A model generated the notes under the pieces. The model had not been told where the DNA came from. It saw nothing but the letters and a program-made list of their open reading frames with translations, and did no database searches. A program made the position numbers and the translations under genes. From Bacillus sp. T33-2 (lineage in GTDB: Bacteria; Bacillota; Bacilli; Bacillales; Cytobacillaceae), in the NCBI RefSeq assembly GCF_002860205.1, contig NZ_PGVB01000034.1, positions 1-64,000 of the forward strand: 64,000 nt of DNA, given 5' to 3'. Positions 34,910-42,356 of the stretch are shown here, one piece after another. Position 1 is the first letter of the stretch, and each line of letters begins with the position of its first letter.

Positions 34910-35476
34910 TTAATTCGTTTTTAAAACATCGTGATCCACGTAGCGTTCACCATTTAATTGGCTGACCACGTTAATGGCAACCTTGGCTCCATCACCTGCA
35001 GTAATGATTGTATGTACACTCACCCCTGCACATGTTCCGGCTGCCCAAACACCTTCAATGTTCGTTTTTCCTGTTTGGTCGGCATCAATCACAGTTTTGA
35101 TTCGGGGTTCTGAACCTTCTTTTGTTTTAACCCCTATTTTCTCTGCGAGCCCGACAGCTATGCCAGTAGCAAGAATGACGTGCTTTGTTTCGTATTCACC
35201 ATCGGTTGTCTCAACAACAAACGCATCATTGGAATTGCTGATATTAATCACTTCATTTTGAATGATTTGAGCCCCGAATTTTTCAGCCTGTTTCTTGCCG
35301 GTGTCAATAAGCTCTGGACCTGAGATTTCCATAAGCCCGTAATGGTTCTCTATCCAGGCCCGTTTTGTCATGCTTTTGTCGTTGTCGATCAACAGCGTTT
35401 TTTTACCTGCTTTTGCAGCAAACAACGCAGCACTTGCCCCTGCCGGACCAGCTCCAATAATAACTACATCAAACAT
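34910..35476 (-). CDS. Short FAD-binding protein related to thioredoxin reductase
   Basis: 188 aa from the ATG at 35476, with AAGGAGG 9 nt upstream. It begins with the FAD Rossmann motif DVVIIGAGPAGASAALFAA and ends with the second FAD contact GVWAAGTCAGVSVHTIITAGDG. These flank a shortened middle: the NADPH-binding domain and the redox-active CxxC of thioredoxin reductases are both absent. Such single-domain flavoproteins occur in Bacillus and are often annotated NAD(P)/FAD-dependent oxidoreductase. The electron donor is unclear. It is divergent from the TIM-barrel gene. Confidence 0.85.
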   Translation of the reverse strand: MFDVVIIGAGPAGASAALFAAKAGKKTLLIDNDKSMTKRAWIENHYGLMEISGPELIDTGKKQAEKFGAQIIQNEVINISNSNDAFVVETTDGEYETKHVILATGIAVGLAEKIGVKTKEGSEPRIKTVIDADQTGKTNIEGVWAAGTCAGVSVHTIITAGDGAKVAINVVSQLNGERYVDHDVLKTN

Positions 35477-35726
35477 GGTGAATTTCCCTCCTTCTTGTAT
35501 TCTTACAAATTTTATCAAACCTTAAAATTATTTGTCGTAAATTTGCTCTGAAAATTCTATATTTTTCGCTCGATACGCTCAACCATGTGTCTTAAATATA
35601 AAAGTTCCTATGAATCGATGCCTAAATATGGTAATATTTCGATTGATACACAACCCCACAAAGAATTTCACACCGCGATAGCCTGGGGGGCACTGAGAGC
35701 ATAGAAACTACATAGGAGGATTTTCA

Positions 35727-36644
35727 ATGAAACGGTTATTGGACTGCACTGCAACAGATTTTGAGCAAATGACAGGCCAGGAGTTAAAAAAAGCAATCAT
35801 TGCGTCTGAGGGAAGAACAATCCTTGCTGAAGTGATTGGCAGTTTTATGCCCCTTTACCCCGCAGTGACAAATGCGGAAATGGCCGCTGCGTTTGGCGCG
35901 GACATGATATTATTAAACTTTTTCGACGTATTGAACCCGTCAATGGAGGGATTGCATGAAGAGAATACTGATGAAATTGTGCGCACACTGAAAAAAATGC
36001 TGGGCCGTCCAGTTGGCTTAAATCTGGAGCCGGTAGACCTGCAGGCCGACCAATTGGAAATATTGCAAACTCTGCCTGAAGGAAGGCTCGCAACCGAAAA
36101 GTCGCTCAAACGGGCAAAGGAGCTCGGCTTTGACTTTGTCTGTTTAACCGGGAATCCAAAAACAGGGGTTTCGAATCGGGAGATAGCAAAAGCCATTGCG
36201 AAAGCAAGAGGTGTTTTTGGCGAGGATGGGCTGATCATCGCAGGAAAGATGCATGGAGCCGGGGTTGCCGGGGAGACAGGCAGCTTGATGATGACAGAAG
36301 AAACACTGAATACGTTTATAGAAGCAGGCGCCGATATTATTTTGATTCCTTCTCCTGGCACAGTCCCCGGCTTTACAGTCGAGAAAACCGGCAAGCTCGT
36401 TGACCTTGTCCATGCAAAAGGTGCCTTGGCAATTCTCACAACTGGTACCAGCCAGGAAGGTGCCGATGAAGACACGATCAAACGGATCGCCTTGAACAGC
36501 AAAATGGCTGGAGCGGACTTGTACCATATCGGCGATGCCGGGGCAACAGGCATTGCCACTCCTGAAAATATCATGGCGTATTCGATCGTGGTGCGGGGCA
36601 GGCGCCATACCTTTGTAAGAATGGCTTCATCCGTATTAAGGTAG
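35727..36644 (+). CDS. TIM-barrel protein of unknown function
   Basis: 305 aa, ATG with AGGAGG upstream. Alternating strands and helices with barrel-type motifs are visible: RTILAEVIGSF, GADMILLNFFD, GRPVGLNLEP, GFDFVCLTGNP, GLIIAGKMHGAG, AGADIILIPSPGT, ALAILTTGTSQEGAD and ADLYHIGDAGATGI. The last two look like a phosphate- or ligand-binding end. Homologues I remember carry labels such as haloacid-dehalogenase-like (DUF7916), which the motifs do not support. A (beta/alpha)8 enzyme or binding protein is the most I can say. It stands alone. Confidence 0.7.
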   Translation: MKRLLDCTATDFEQMTGQELKKAIIASEGRTILAEVIGSFMPLYPAVTNAEMAAAFGADMILLNFFDVLNPSMEGLHEENTDEIVRTLKKMLGRPVGLNLEPVDLQADQLEILQTLPEGRLATEKSLKRAKELGFDFVCLTGNPKTGVSNREIAKAIAKARGVFGEDGLIIAGKMHGAGVAGETGSLMMTEETLNTFIEAGADIILIPSPGTVPGFTVEKTGKLVDLVHAKGALAILTTGTSQEGADEDTIKRIALNSKMAGADLYHIGDAGATGIATPENIMAYSIVVRGRRHTFVRMASSVLR

Positions 36645-36755
36645 CCAGTAACCCAGAACCCCTTACAGCCGGCCTTCCAAAGTTTACAAGTGTTTTACCC
36701 ATCCGAAAGGGTAAAGTAATGAAAAGCAGGAATTCCAGCTAACAGGAGGGATAGC

Positions 36756-36956
36756 ATGAAAAATCGGGATGATGCGAAAGTGAACATTGATGTAAATAGT
36801 AACCAGAATGACCGGGAGTTGCGTGAGCGGATCAGCACTGGACTTACTGATGCTGGAGACACAAACAACGAGTTGCAAGACGTCTTTTACAGCGATGATC
36901 ACAATGCGCGGGAAGGCGAACCGTCAGTTGCTCCTGTCATCAGAATACCTGATTAA
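36756..36956 (+). CDS. Small hydrophilic protein
   Basis: 66 aa; AACAGGAGGGATAGC precedes the ATG with ideal spacing, and a strong terminator follows the stop by 4 bp, so the gene is well delimited. The sequence is highly charged and rich in Asn and Asp (KVNIDVNSNQNDRELRERI), with no Cys, signal peptide or membrane helix. I do not recognise a family. The KVNIDVNSN start loosely recalls the KVDIQIDVES stretch of the DQ-repeat protein at 28.9 kb, but that may be chance. Confidence 0.7.
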   Translation: MKNRDDAKVNIDVNSNQNDRELRERISTGLTDAGDTNNELQDVFYSDDHNAREGEPSVAPVIRIPD

Positions 36957-36960
36957 TACA

Positions 36961-36996
36961 AGGGCCAGCCTCAATAATGAGGCTGGCCCTTTTTTA
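36961..36996 (+). terminator. Strong terminator
   Basis: AGGGCCAGCCTC (36961-36972) pairs perfectly with GAGGCTGGCCCT (36979-36990), followed by TTTTTT. Confidence 0.93.
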
Positions 36997-37384
36997 GTTG
37001 CTGTTTGACAGCTCCTATCTTATTAGATACTCAGCTAAATTTTGCACTGCCAAAAAAAAAGAGACTGGCCAAGGGCCAATCTTCACATAAGGGAGGTTTT
37101 GAGAAGTTCAAAACCAATTTATAAAATTAAAAGGGAAGTTTTGCAAAACATTTAAAGGCAATCACTCAGGGCAACTTGCTGGATTGGGATTTTCCACATT
37201 GCACTAAGCGTTTGAAAATCGGTGGTCCTTAAAGTGTACCGATTTTCGGGAAAGGGTTTTTCCGAACCACTTATATTCCATAAAACTTTGATACAGAGTG
37301 ATCAAGGTGCTGATACAGGATTCACTAATTTTTCCTATTTCGTCAACTCCCTGTTGTATTCTTGTCTTTATAATAATAAGTAGG
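36997..37384. other. Gap upstream of the two-component genes
   Basis: No gene is supported. A weak inverted repeat (AGACTGGCC and GGCCAATCT) follows a run of A at about 37050-37073. A TATAAT at about 37371-37376 is a candidate -10 element, but no good -35 is visible. Confidence 0.45.
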
Positions 37385-37424
37385 TATGTAGAACTTATGT
37401 GGAAGTTATGTGGAAGTTGTGAAG
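37385..37424 (+). repeat. 11-bp direct repeats, candidate response-regulator site
   Basis: TATGTAGAACT (37385-37395), TATGTGGAAGT (37396-37406), TATGTGGAAGT (37407-37417) and the partial TGTGAAG follow each other with an exact 11-bp period. OmpR-family regulators typically bind direct repeats of one helical turn. The array ends 41 bp before the regulator's start codon, suggesting autoregulation. Confidence 0.65.
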
Positions 37425-37465
37425 ATTAATTTTTTTATGGAAGAAAGATGCAAGGGGAGATATGA

Positions 37466-38185
37466 ATGAGCCATAAAATATTGCTCGTAGATGATGAGCG
37501 GATGATTATCGAAGTGCTGGAGGCCTACTTGCAGAAAGAAGGCTACCAGGTGTTTTGCGCGGATAATGGGCTCGATGCTTTAAGAAAAGCAGATTCAGTG
37601 AAACCTGATTTCATCGTGCTTGATCTGATGCTGCCTGACATTTCCGGGGAAGAAGTGTGCAGGCTGCTCAGGAAGGAATCTGATGTGCCTATCATGATGC
37701 TTACTGCCAAATCCGGGGAAGATGAACGCATCAACGGAATTGTGATCGGTGCGGATGATTATGTGACCAAGCCATTTAGCCCAAAGGAGGTCGTTGTCAG
37801 GACCCAGGCCATTTTAAGGCGGACACGCATGGGTGAACAGGCGGATGGGCAGCTTTCTTTTAACAGTAAGGAACTGGTGATCGATTTGCTGAAGAAAGAG
37901 ATTCTCTTAAATGGCCATGGAATCAGTGTCACGCCTATTGAGTACCGCCTCCTGTCAAATATGGCAAAATACCCGGGCAGGGTCTACAGCCGGATGGACC
38001 TGCTTGACAAAATCCAGGAAGACGGCTTTTCTTACGAAGGCTATGAGCGCAGCATTGACACCCATATTAAGAACCTTCGGAAAAAGATAGAAACTGACGC
38101 GCGGGATCCAAAATATATCCTGACCGTATTCGGCATGGGCTATAAGTTTGGGGGAGTTCCGGATGCTAAAAACGCTGCGTTCTAA
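37466..38185 (+). CDS. OmpR-family response regulator
   Basis: 239 aa, start with AGGGGAGA upstream. The receiver domain has the acidic pair (VDDE, residues 8-11), the phosphorylated Asp53 in IVLDLMLPD, and the late Lys in YVTKPFSPKE. A C-terminal winged helix follows (TPIEYRLLSNMAKYPGRVYSR, then RSIDTHIKNLRKKI). It overlaps the histidine kinase gene by 23 bp, so the two form a coupled pair. Direct 11-bp repeats upstream may be its own operator. The signal and regulon are unknown. Confidence 0.95.
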   Translation: MSHKILLVDDERMIIEVLEAYLQKEGYQVFCADNGLDALRKADSVKPDFIVLDLMLPDISGEEVCRLLRKESDVPIMMLTAKSGEDERINGIVIGADDYVTKPFSPKEVVVRTQAILRRTRMGEQADGQLSFNSKELVIDLLKKEILLNGHGISVTPIEYRLLSNMAKYPGRVYSRMDLLDKIQEDGFSYEGYERSIDTHIKNLRKKIETDARDPKYILTVFGMGYKFGGVPDAKNAAF

Positions 38186-39536
38186 GATACTGTTTTATTT
38201 CCTTCTCGTTTCACTCACCGGCATCCTTGTGGTCAGCTTCAGCCTTCAATGGGGTTTTGAAGCGAGCTTTAACCATTACATAAACGGGAACCGGACTGAA
38301 CGGATCGATCAGGTCGTCAAGGCGCTTAAGCTGGAGTACAAGGAACGAGGAACCTTCACAGGTGCACGGGTTTCCGATCTGCTCCATGAGCAGGCGATGA
38401 CGGAGAGCCTTTATTATGAAATATATAATGCTGATGACATCGTGCTGCTGGATTCAACATCCGCCAGGGGAGTTTTGGAGGGGATTGGCATGGAAAGCAA
38501 CCCCTACAAAGAAGACAACTGGCTCACATCAATGGACATAATCAAGCTGGATGACCGCGTGATTGGGAAATTTAAGGTGTATTACCCTAAAGGTTTTATC
38601 GATAGCGAATATATATTTCTCCAAAACATCAAGCAATACCTGCTGATCGCAGTGGTGGTTACGATAATGCTGGCGCTCGTATTCAGCATGCTCATTTCAA
38701 AATGGCTGACTGCCGGGCTGAATAGTTTGTCGGAAGCGGCCCAGGAGCTGGCTGTTCACAAACAGAATGTCCGGGTTCCAGTGGATGACATGTCCCAGGA
38801 AATGAAACAGCTTGGGATCGCTTTTAATGACCTGGCTATGTCGCTGGAAAAAGAAGAACGGTTGCGGAAGGAATTCATAGGTGACCTTGCCCATGAGCTG
38901 CGGACGCCGCTCGCTACATTAAGAAGCCAGATAGAAGCATTCCAGGACGGGATATGGGAGCCGACACCAGCCCGCCTGCAGCAAAGCCACAGCGAGCTGA
39001 TGCGGCTCGTCAGGCTGGTGAACGAGCTGGAAAAACTGCTGGCCGCCGAGAATCCGCAAATACGCCTGAACAAAACGGAGCTTGAAACGGGTGAACTTCT
39101 GCTTGCCATGCAGGAACTGCTCGTGCCGGTTTTTAAGGAGAAAGAAGTGGACTTAAGGGTGATTCCTCCAGATGAAAAACAGTTGTTTAAAGGTGACCGT
39201 GACAAAGTGATGCAAATCCTCACTAACATTATCAACAATGCCCTAAAATATACTCCGGAGCATGGCATGGTGACCATATCTGCTGCAAGAGAAGAAGGTA
39301 TGGCCGGTTTCGTCGTCCAGGATAAAGGAGTTGGAATTGCAGCCCAGGATCTTCCTCATATTTTTGAAAGGTTTTACAGGGGTGATAAATCACGGGCAAG
39401 GAAGACCGGGGGAGCAGGCATCGGCCTTTCGATTGTAAAGGCGCTTGTCGAAGCGCATAAGGGAAAAATTACTGTCAAAAGCGAGCTCGACAAGGGCACC
39501 GTGTTTACGGTTTTATTTCCGGAGATACCTGCGTGA
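38163..39536 (+). CDS. Sensor histidine kinase (BaeS-like)
   Basis: 457 aa from the ATG at 38163, with GGGGGAG upstream, inside the end of the regulator gene. Two membrane helices (about residues 10-30 and 160-185) enclose a roughly 130-residue extracellular sensor. HAMP follows, then HisKA with the phosphorylated His244 in LAHELRTPLATLR, and an ATPase domain with ILTNIINNALKYTPEHG, VQDKGVGIA and GGAGIGLSIVKALVE. It autophosphorylates and passes phosphate to the upstream regulator. The ligand is unknown. A terminator lies 32 bp downstream. Confidence 0.95.
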   Translation: MLKTLRSKILFYFLLVSLTGILVVSFSLQWGFEASFNHYINGNRTERIDQVVKALKLEYKERGTFTGARVSDLLHEQAMTESLYYEIYNADDIVLLDSTSARGVLEGIGMESNPYKEDNWLTSMDIIKLDDRVIGKFKVYYPKGFIDSEYIFLQNIKQYLLIAVVVTIMLALVFSMLISKWLTAGLNSLSEAAQELAVHKQNVRVPVDDMSQEMKQLGIAFNDLAMSLEKEERLRKEFIGDLAHELRTPLATLRSQIEAFQDGIWEPTPARLQQSHSELMRLVRLVNELEKLLAAENPQIRLNKTELETGELLLAMQELLVPVFKEKEVDLRVIPPDEKQLFKGDRDKVMQILTNIINNALKYTPEHGMVTISAAREEGMAGFVVQDKGVGIAAQDLPHIFERFYRGDKSRARKTGGAGIGLSIVKALVEAHKGKITVKSELDKGTVFTVLFPEIPA

Positions 39537-39567
39537 TGCCTCTCATTTTCATTTCGCAGCCAACAAC

Positions 39568-39596
39568 AAAGGAACCGCGCCAGCCACGGTTCCTTT
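39568..39596 (+). terminator. Terminator after the histidine kinase gene
   Basis: AAAGGAACCG (39568-39577) pairs with CGGTTCCTTT (39587-39596); only a weak CATTTG tract follows. Confidence 0.75.
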
Positions 39597-39616
39597 CATT
39601 TGTTCACAGAATTTCA

Positions 39617-39658
39617 GTCGTTGGAAGCCCACTCCTTCAGGGGTGGGAGGAAAACGAC
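39617..39658 (+). other. Left-side hairpin matching the element's right-end hairpin
   Basis: CCCACTCC-TTCA-GGGGTGGG (39628-39647) is almost identical to the hairpin at 41601-41620 and in the same orientation. Here an outer stem GTCGTT (39617-39622) with AACGAC (39653-39658) encloses it. It may be the left end of the TnpB element or the leftover right end of an older copy. Confidence 0.65.
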
Positions 39659-39693
39659 TTCAAACAAGGCAGGGGGTTGGTAAATCCCTCTGC

Positions 39694-39903
39694 CTATTTG
39701 TTCGACCTATCCCTTCCTACTAATTAGTCTAATGTCAGGTCAAAGAAGTCTGCTAATTTAATTATGGTTTGTAAGGGGGGTATCCGTTCCTCGTTTTAAT
39801 AAAAAGAAATATTTCGTATGTGGACTTCTAAGTAATCAGCTAATTGTTGGTGTGTCAAATTTCTTTGTTTGCGGTATTTTTGAATATTTTCTCCAAGGTT
39901 CAT
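39694..39903 (-). pseudogene. XRE-family HTH regulator with two in-frame TAA stops
   Basis: From the ATG at 39903 (GAAGGT upstream) one frame reads MNLGENIQKYRKQRNLTHQQ, LADYLEVHIRNISFY, stop, NEERIPPLQTIIKLADFF, DLTLD, stop, LVGRDRSNK, stop. Without the two TAA codons this is a complete small Cro/CI-type helix-turn-helix protein of about 70 residues, where family members usually have Glu or Lys at the first position and Tyr at the second. No frameshift is needed. Two nonsense changes point to decay; the surviving 35-residue N-terminal piece lacks the last helices. It is divergent from tnpB. Confidence 0.8.
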
Positions 39904-39997
39904 TTCTTACCTTCTACATTGACATAGTACGCATCTAACTATATATTTAAATTATAGAACATATGTACTGTTTCATAAAAGAAAGGTGGTGACAACG

Positions 39998-41464
39998 ATG
40001 ACAAAAGAAAACCCTTCTTCTCCTACATACATTCTTCAATTAAAACTGATGACGGAACTCTTTCAGGAACTTATTTTGGAAAAGAGATTTGAAATCGCTC
40101 GGAAATTGTATAATCGGTATCTTGGAGAGTTGCAAAAACGGAAGAAAGTCATGGAACATGATTCAGTTTTTATCCATTGGAAAGAACAACCATACAACTC
40201 TGAAAAGAAGAAAGTCCTATCGGACTTACGAAAAAAATACGGGTTGAATTTTCATAGTATTGATGCATTTGCCACTCGTTGTCGCCAAACCTATAAAAAA
40301 CATATAGACTCGGATACCAACTCCAAGCTTGCGAAACGAGCATGGGGAGCCGTAGAGGAATTACTCTTTAATCCAGGCACGAAAAAAGTCCGATTCAAAA
40401 AGCACGGCACCATGGATAGTTTAGAAGGCAAGAAAATGAGTGGGATACGTTACACAAATCAGACATTGGAATGGAACGGGTTGAAGATACCTGTTATCGT
40501 GAGGAAAAATGACAGATACGCTCATACCGCTATGATACGTGACCGTATTAAATTTGTACGTATTATCCGACAACAGATAAAGGGCAAAACTAAATTTTAT
40601 ATTCAGTTAGTAATGGAGGGCTATCCTCCACAAAAATATAATGCTGAAACAGGTGAAGTCCGGAATCCTGTGAACGAAGGCAAAGTTGGATTGGATATTG
40701 GTACACAGACCCTTGCGATCAGTTCAGAGAAAGAAGTAAAGTTATTGGAATTGGCTCCGTCCATTGACAAAATTGAGAAAGAAAAACGGAATATGCTTAG
40801 AAAACTTGACCGTTCACGAAGGGCAACCAACCCCAATAAATATAACGAAGATGGCACGATCAAGAAAGACAATCGGGCAAAGTGGATTCGTTCCAAGAAC
40901 TATTTAAAGATATTGGCTCAATATAAGGAAATTCAACGAAAACAAACTGCCAAACGTAAGCAAGACCATGAAGCATTATCGAATTATATCCTCTCTCTTG
41001 GGGATGAAGTGAAAGTAGAAACTATGAATTTCAAAGGATTGGCAAAGAGAGCAAAAGAAACCAAAATCAGTGAAAAAACAGGCAAGTTCCAACGTAAAAA
41101 GAGATATGGTAAAAGTATTGGCAATAAAGCACCTTCCATGTTGCTTAGAATTTTAAAACAAAAATTAGCATATGTCGGAAAGAAATTATGTGAGGTCAAT
41201 AGGTGGGAATTGAAAGCCAGTCAATACAATCATATTGAGGATAGTTGTACCAAAAAAACAATCCACCAACGGTGGGATATCATCGTGGGTATACGGGTTC
41301 AACGAGATTTATACTCAGCTTTCCTCTTGCAACATACAATAAATAAACGAGAGTACGATAAACAGGCGTTAAATGAAAACTTTGCTTCTTTTCTTCTTTT
41401 GCACGAAAAGGAAATCGAACGGCTTAAACTGGTTAAACCAACGATTAGCAGTATGGGATTTTAA
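39998..41464 (+). CDS. tnpB: TnpB-like RNA-guided nuclease / IS605 OrfB protein, atypical C-terminus
   Basis: 488 aa from the ATG at 39998, with AAAGGTGGTG 6 nt upstream. The RuvC-like triad can be read: Asp233 in KVGLDIGTQTLAIS, Glu341 in VKVETMNFKGLAKRA, and Asp437 in VQRDLYSAFLLQH. Normally a CxxC...CxxC zinc ribbon lies between the last two; here that segment (YNHIEDSCTKKTIHQRWD) has only one Cys, so the ribbon is missing or remodelled. It is longer than common TnpB proteins (about 400 aa). TnpB proteins cut DNA guided by an RNA from the element's right end; activity here is uncertain. Confidence 0.85.
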   Translation: MTKENPSSPTYILQLKLMTELFQELILEKRFEIARKLYNRYLGELQKRKKVMEHDSVFIHWKEQPYNSEKKKVLSDLRKKYGLNFHSIDAFATRCRQTYKKHIDSDTNSKLAKRAWGAVEELLFNPGTKKVRFKKHGTMDSLEGKKMSGIRYTNQTLEWNGLKIPVIVRKNDRYAHTAMIRDRIKFVRIIRQQIKGKTKFYIQLVMEGYPPQKYNAETGEVRNPVNEGKVGLDIGTQTLAISSEKEVKLLELAPSIDKIEKEKRNMLRKLDRSRRATNPNKYNEDGTIKKDNRAKWIRSKNYLKILAQYKEIQRKQTAKRKQDHEALSNYILSLGDEVKVETMNFKGLAKRAKETKISEKTGKFQRKKRYGKSIGNKAPSMLLRILKQKLAYVGKKLCEVNRWELKASQYNHIEDSCTKKTIHQRWDIIVGIRVQRDLYSAFLLQHTINKREYDKQALNENFASFLLLHEKEIERLKLVKPTISSMGF

Positions 41465-41511
41465 TATAAATCATAAATGGTTCAGATACGAGCCTACCGA
41501 CCGCTAAACGA

Positions 41512-41620
41512 CCGTCAGGTGGTTTGGTCAATAAAGTCTAAGAGAACCACACTGACGGACTTAGGGAAGCCTTTGTTGTAAGTGAAAAGTACCTTAGAAC
41601 CCCACTCCTTTAGGGGTGGG
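41512..41620 (+). ncRNA. Omega-RNA-like structured right end of the TnpB element
   Basis: Downstream of tnpB, CCGTCAG-GTGGTT (41512-41524) pairs with AACCAC-A-CTGACGG (41545-41558) in a 13-bp stem with one bulge. A second hairpin, CCCACTCC-TTTA-GGGGTGGG (41601-41620), ends at the element boundary. By analogy with other TnpB systems this is the scaffold of the guide RNA, and the bases just after it (tupC 3' end) would be the guide. No transcription evidence is available. Confidence 0.65.
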
Positions 41621-41624
41621 AGTA

Positions 41625-42356
41625 TCAGACCAGTAAGCTTGTCCATTCACGGATGAAGGCAGCAGAAGCAGGATTGGGGGAGGCCAGCACTTCTTCGGTG
41701 GGCCCCGATTGCCTGATTTCCCCGTCAATGAGGATTGCCAGCCTGTCACATAAGTATTTTAACTCCATTAAATCATGGCTGATAAAGACGGTTGTGGTTT
41801 TCGTCTGATGGAGGATGGTTTTAATATCTTTTATTAGCCGTGCTTTCGTTGGATAATCAAGGGCAGAAAACGGTTCATCCAAAAATAGCACTTCCGGTTC
41901 GAGAACCATGGCCCTGGCCAGGTTGACCCGCTGTGCTTCACCGCCTGACAAGTGGAATGCATGCTTTTTCGCAAGATGGCTTATGTTGAACTTTTCAAGC
42001 CAGAAAGAAACTTTATCAATGATATAAGTGCGTGGTTTCTTCCTGAGCTTAAGGCCCACAGCGATATTATTGAAAACACTCGTATCCAGAAGAAGCGGCT
42101 GCTGGAGGCAGGCGGCAAATTTCCTTCGGACGGGGAGCGATTTATCTGCCAAAACGGGTTCTCCCCGGTAAAGGACCGAACCGCTATCGGGTGGCGCGAG
42201 CAGCGCAACAGTTTTCAAGAAAGTGCTTTTACCGGCACCATTAGGACCCATGACACCAAGAATTTCTCCCTCGCTGATCTCAAAGCGGGGAATGGAGAGG
42301 ATCCTTTTGCCGTGGGGCATCACTTCTATATTTTCAACCCGGATCAAAGCCGTCAT
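41625..42356 (-). CDS. tupC: Tungstate ABC transporter ATPase (TupC-like)
   Basis: 243 aa. Walker A is GPNGAGKSTFLKTVALL, the Q-loop is ACLQQPLLLD, the signature is LSGGEAQRVNLARAM, Walker B is VLFLDEPFSALD, and the switch His is in FISHDLMEL. The ATG overlaps the permease stop by 4 bp. It is last in the operon regulator-tupA-tupB-tupC. The stop codon (41625-41627) lies directly against the right end of the TnpB element, so the native 3' flank has been replaced; whether the last residues were altered cannot be told from one sequence. Confidence 0.88.
   Translation of the reverse strand: MTALIRVENIEVMPHGKRILSIPRFEISEGEILGVMGPNGAGKSTFLKTVALLAPPDSGSVLYRGEPVLADKSLPVRRKFAACLQQPLLLDTSVFNNIAVGLKLRKKPRTYIIDKVSFWLEKFNISHLAKKHAFHLSGGEAQRVNLARAMVLEPEVLFLDEPFSALDYPTKARLIKDIKTILHQTKTTTVFISHDLMELKYLCDRLAILIDGEIRQSGPTEEVLASPNPASAAFIREWTSLLV

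Larger units (their letters stand above)
39617..41624 (+). mobile_element. IS605-family (TnpB-encoding) element, no TnpA
   Basis: The element contains tnpB (39998-41464) and a structured 3' end (41512-41620). The right boundary lies at about 41620-41627, touching the tupC stop codon. The left boundary is uncertain: it is either at the matching hairpin near 39617 or between 39904 and 39985. No TnpA (Y1 transposase) gene is present, so movement would need one supplied in trans. The decayed XRE gene would lie inside if the outer left hairpin is the true end. It sits between a two-component system and the tungstate operon. Confidence 0.65.

Noticed and set aside
35855-36574. 239-codon minus-strand open frame
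   Set aside because: Antisense to the TIM-barrel gene, with no ribosome site and low-complexity Ser/Pro sequence.
37050-37075. Terminator before the two-component genes
   Set aside because: The inverted repeat is imperfect, and its only T-tract is on the minus strand where no gene ends.
39694-39903. Recoded (stop-readthrough) XRE protein as the preferred reading
   Set aside because: No recoding signal or suppressor tRNA is visible; two nonsense changes are better explained as gene decay, though the oddity is listed as a finding.
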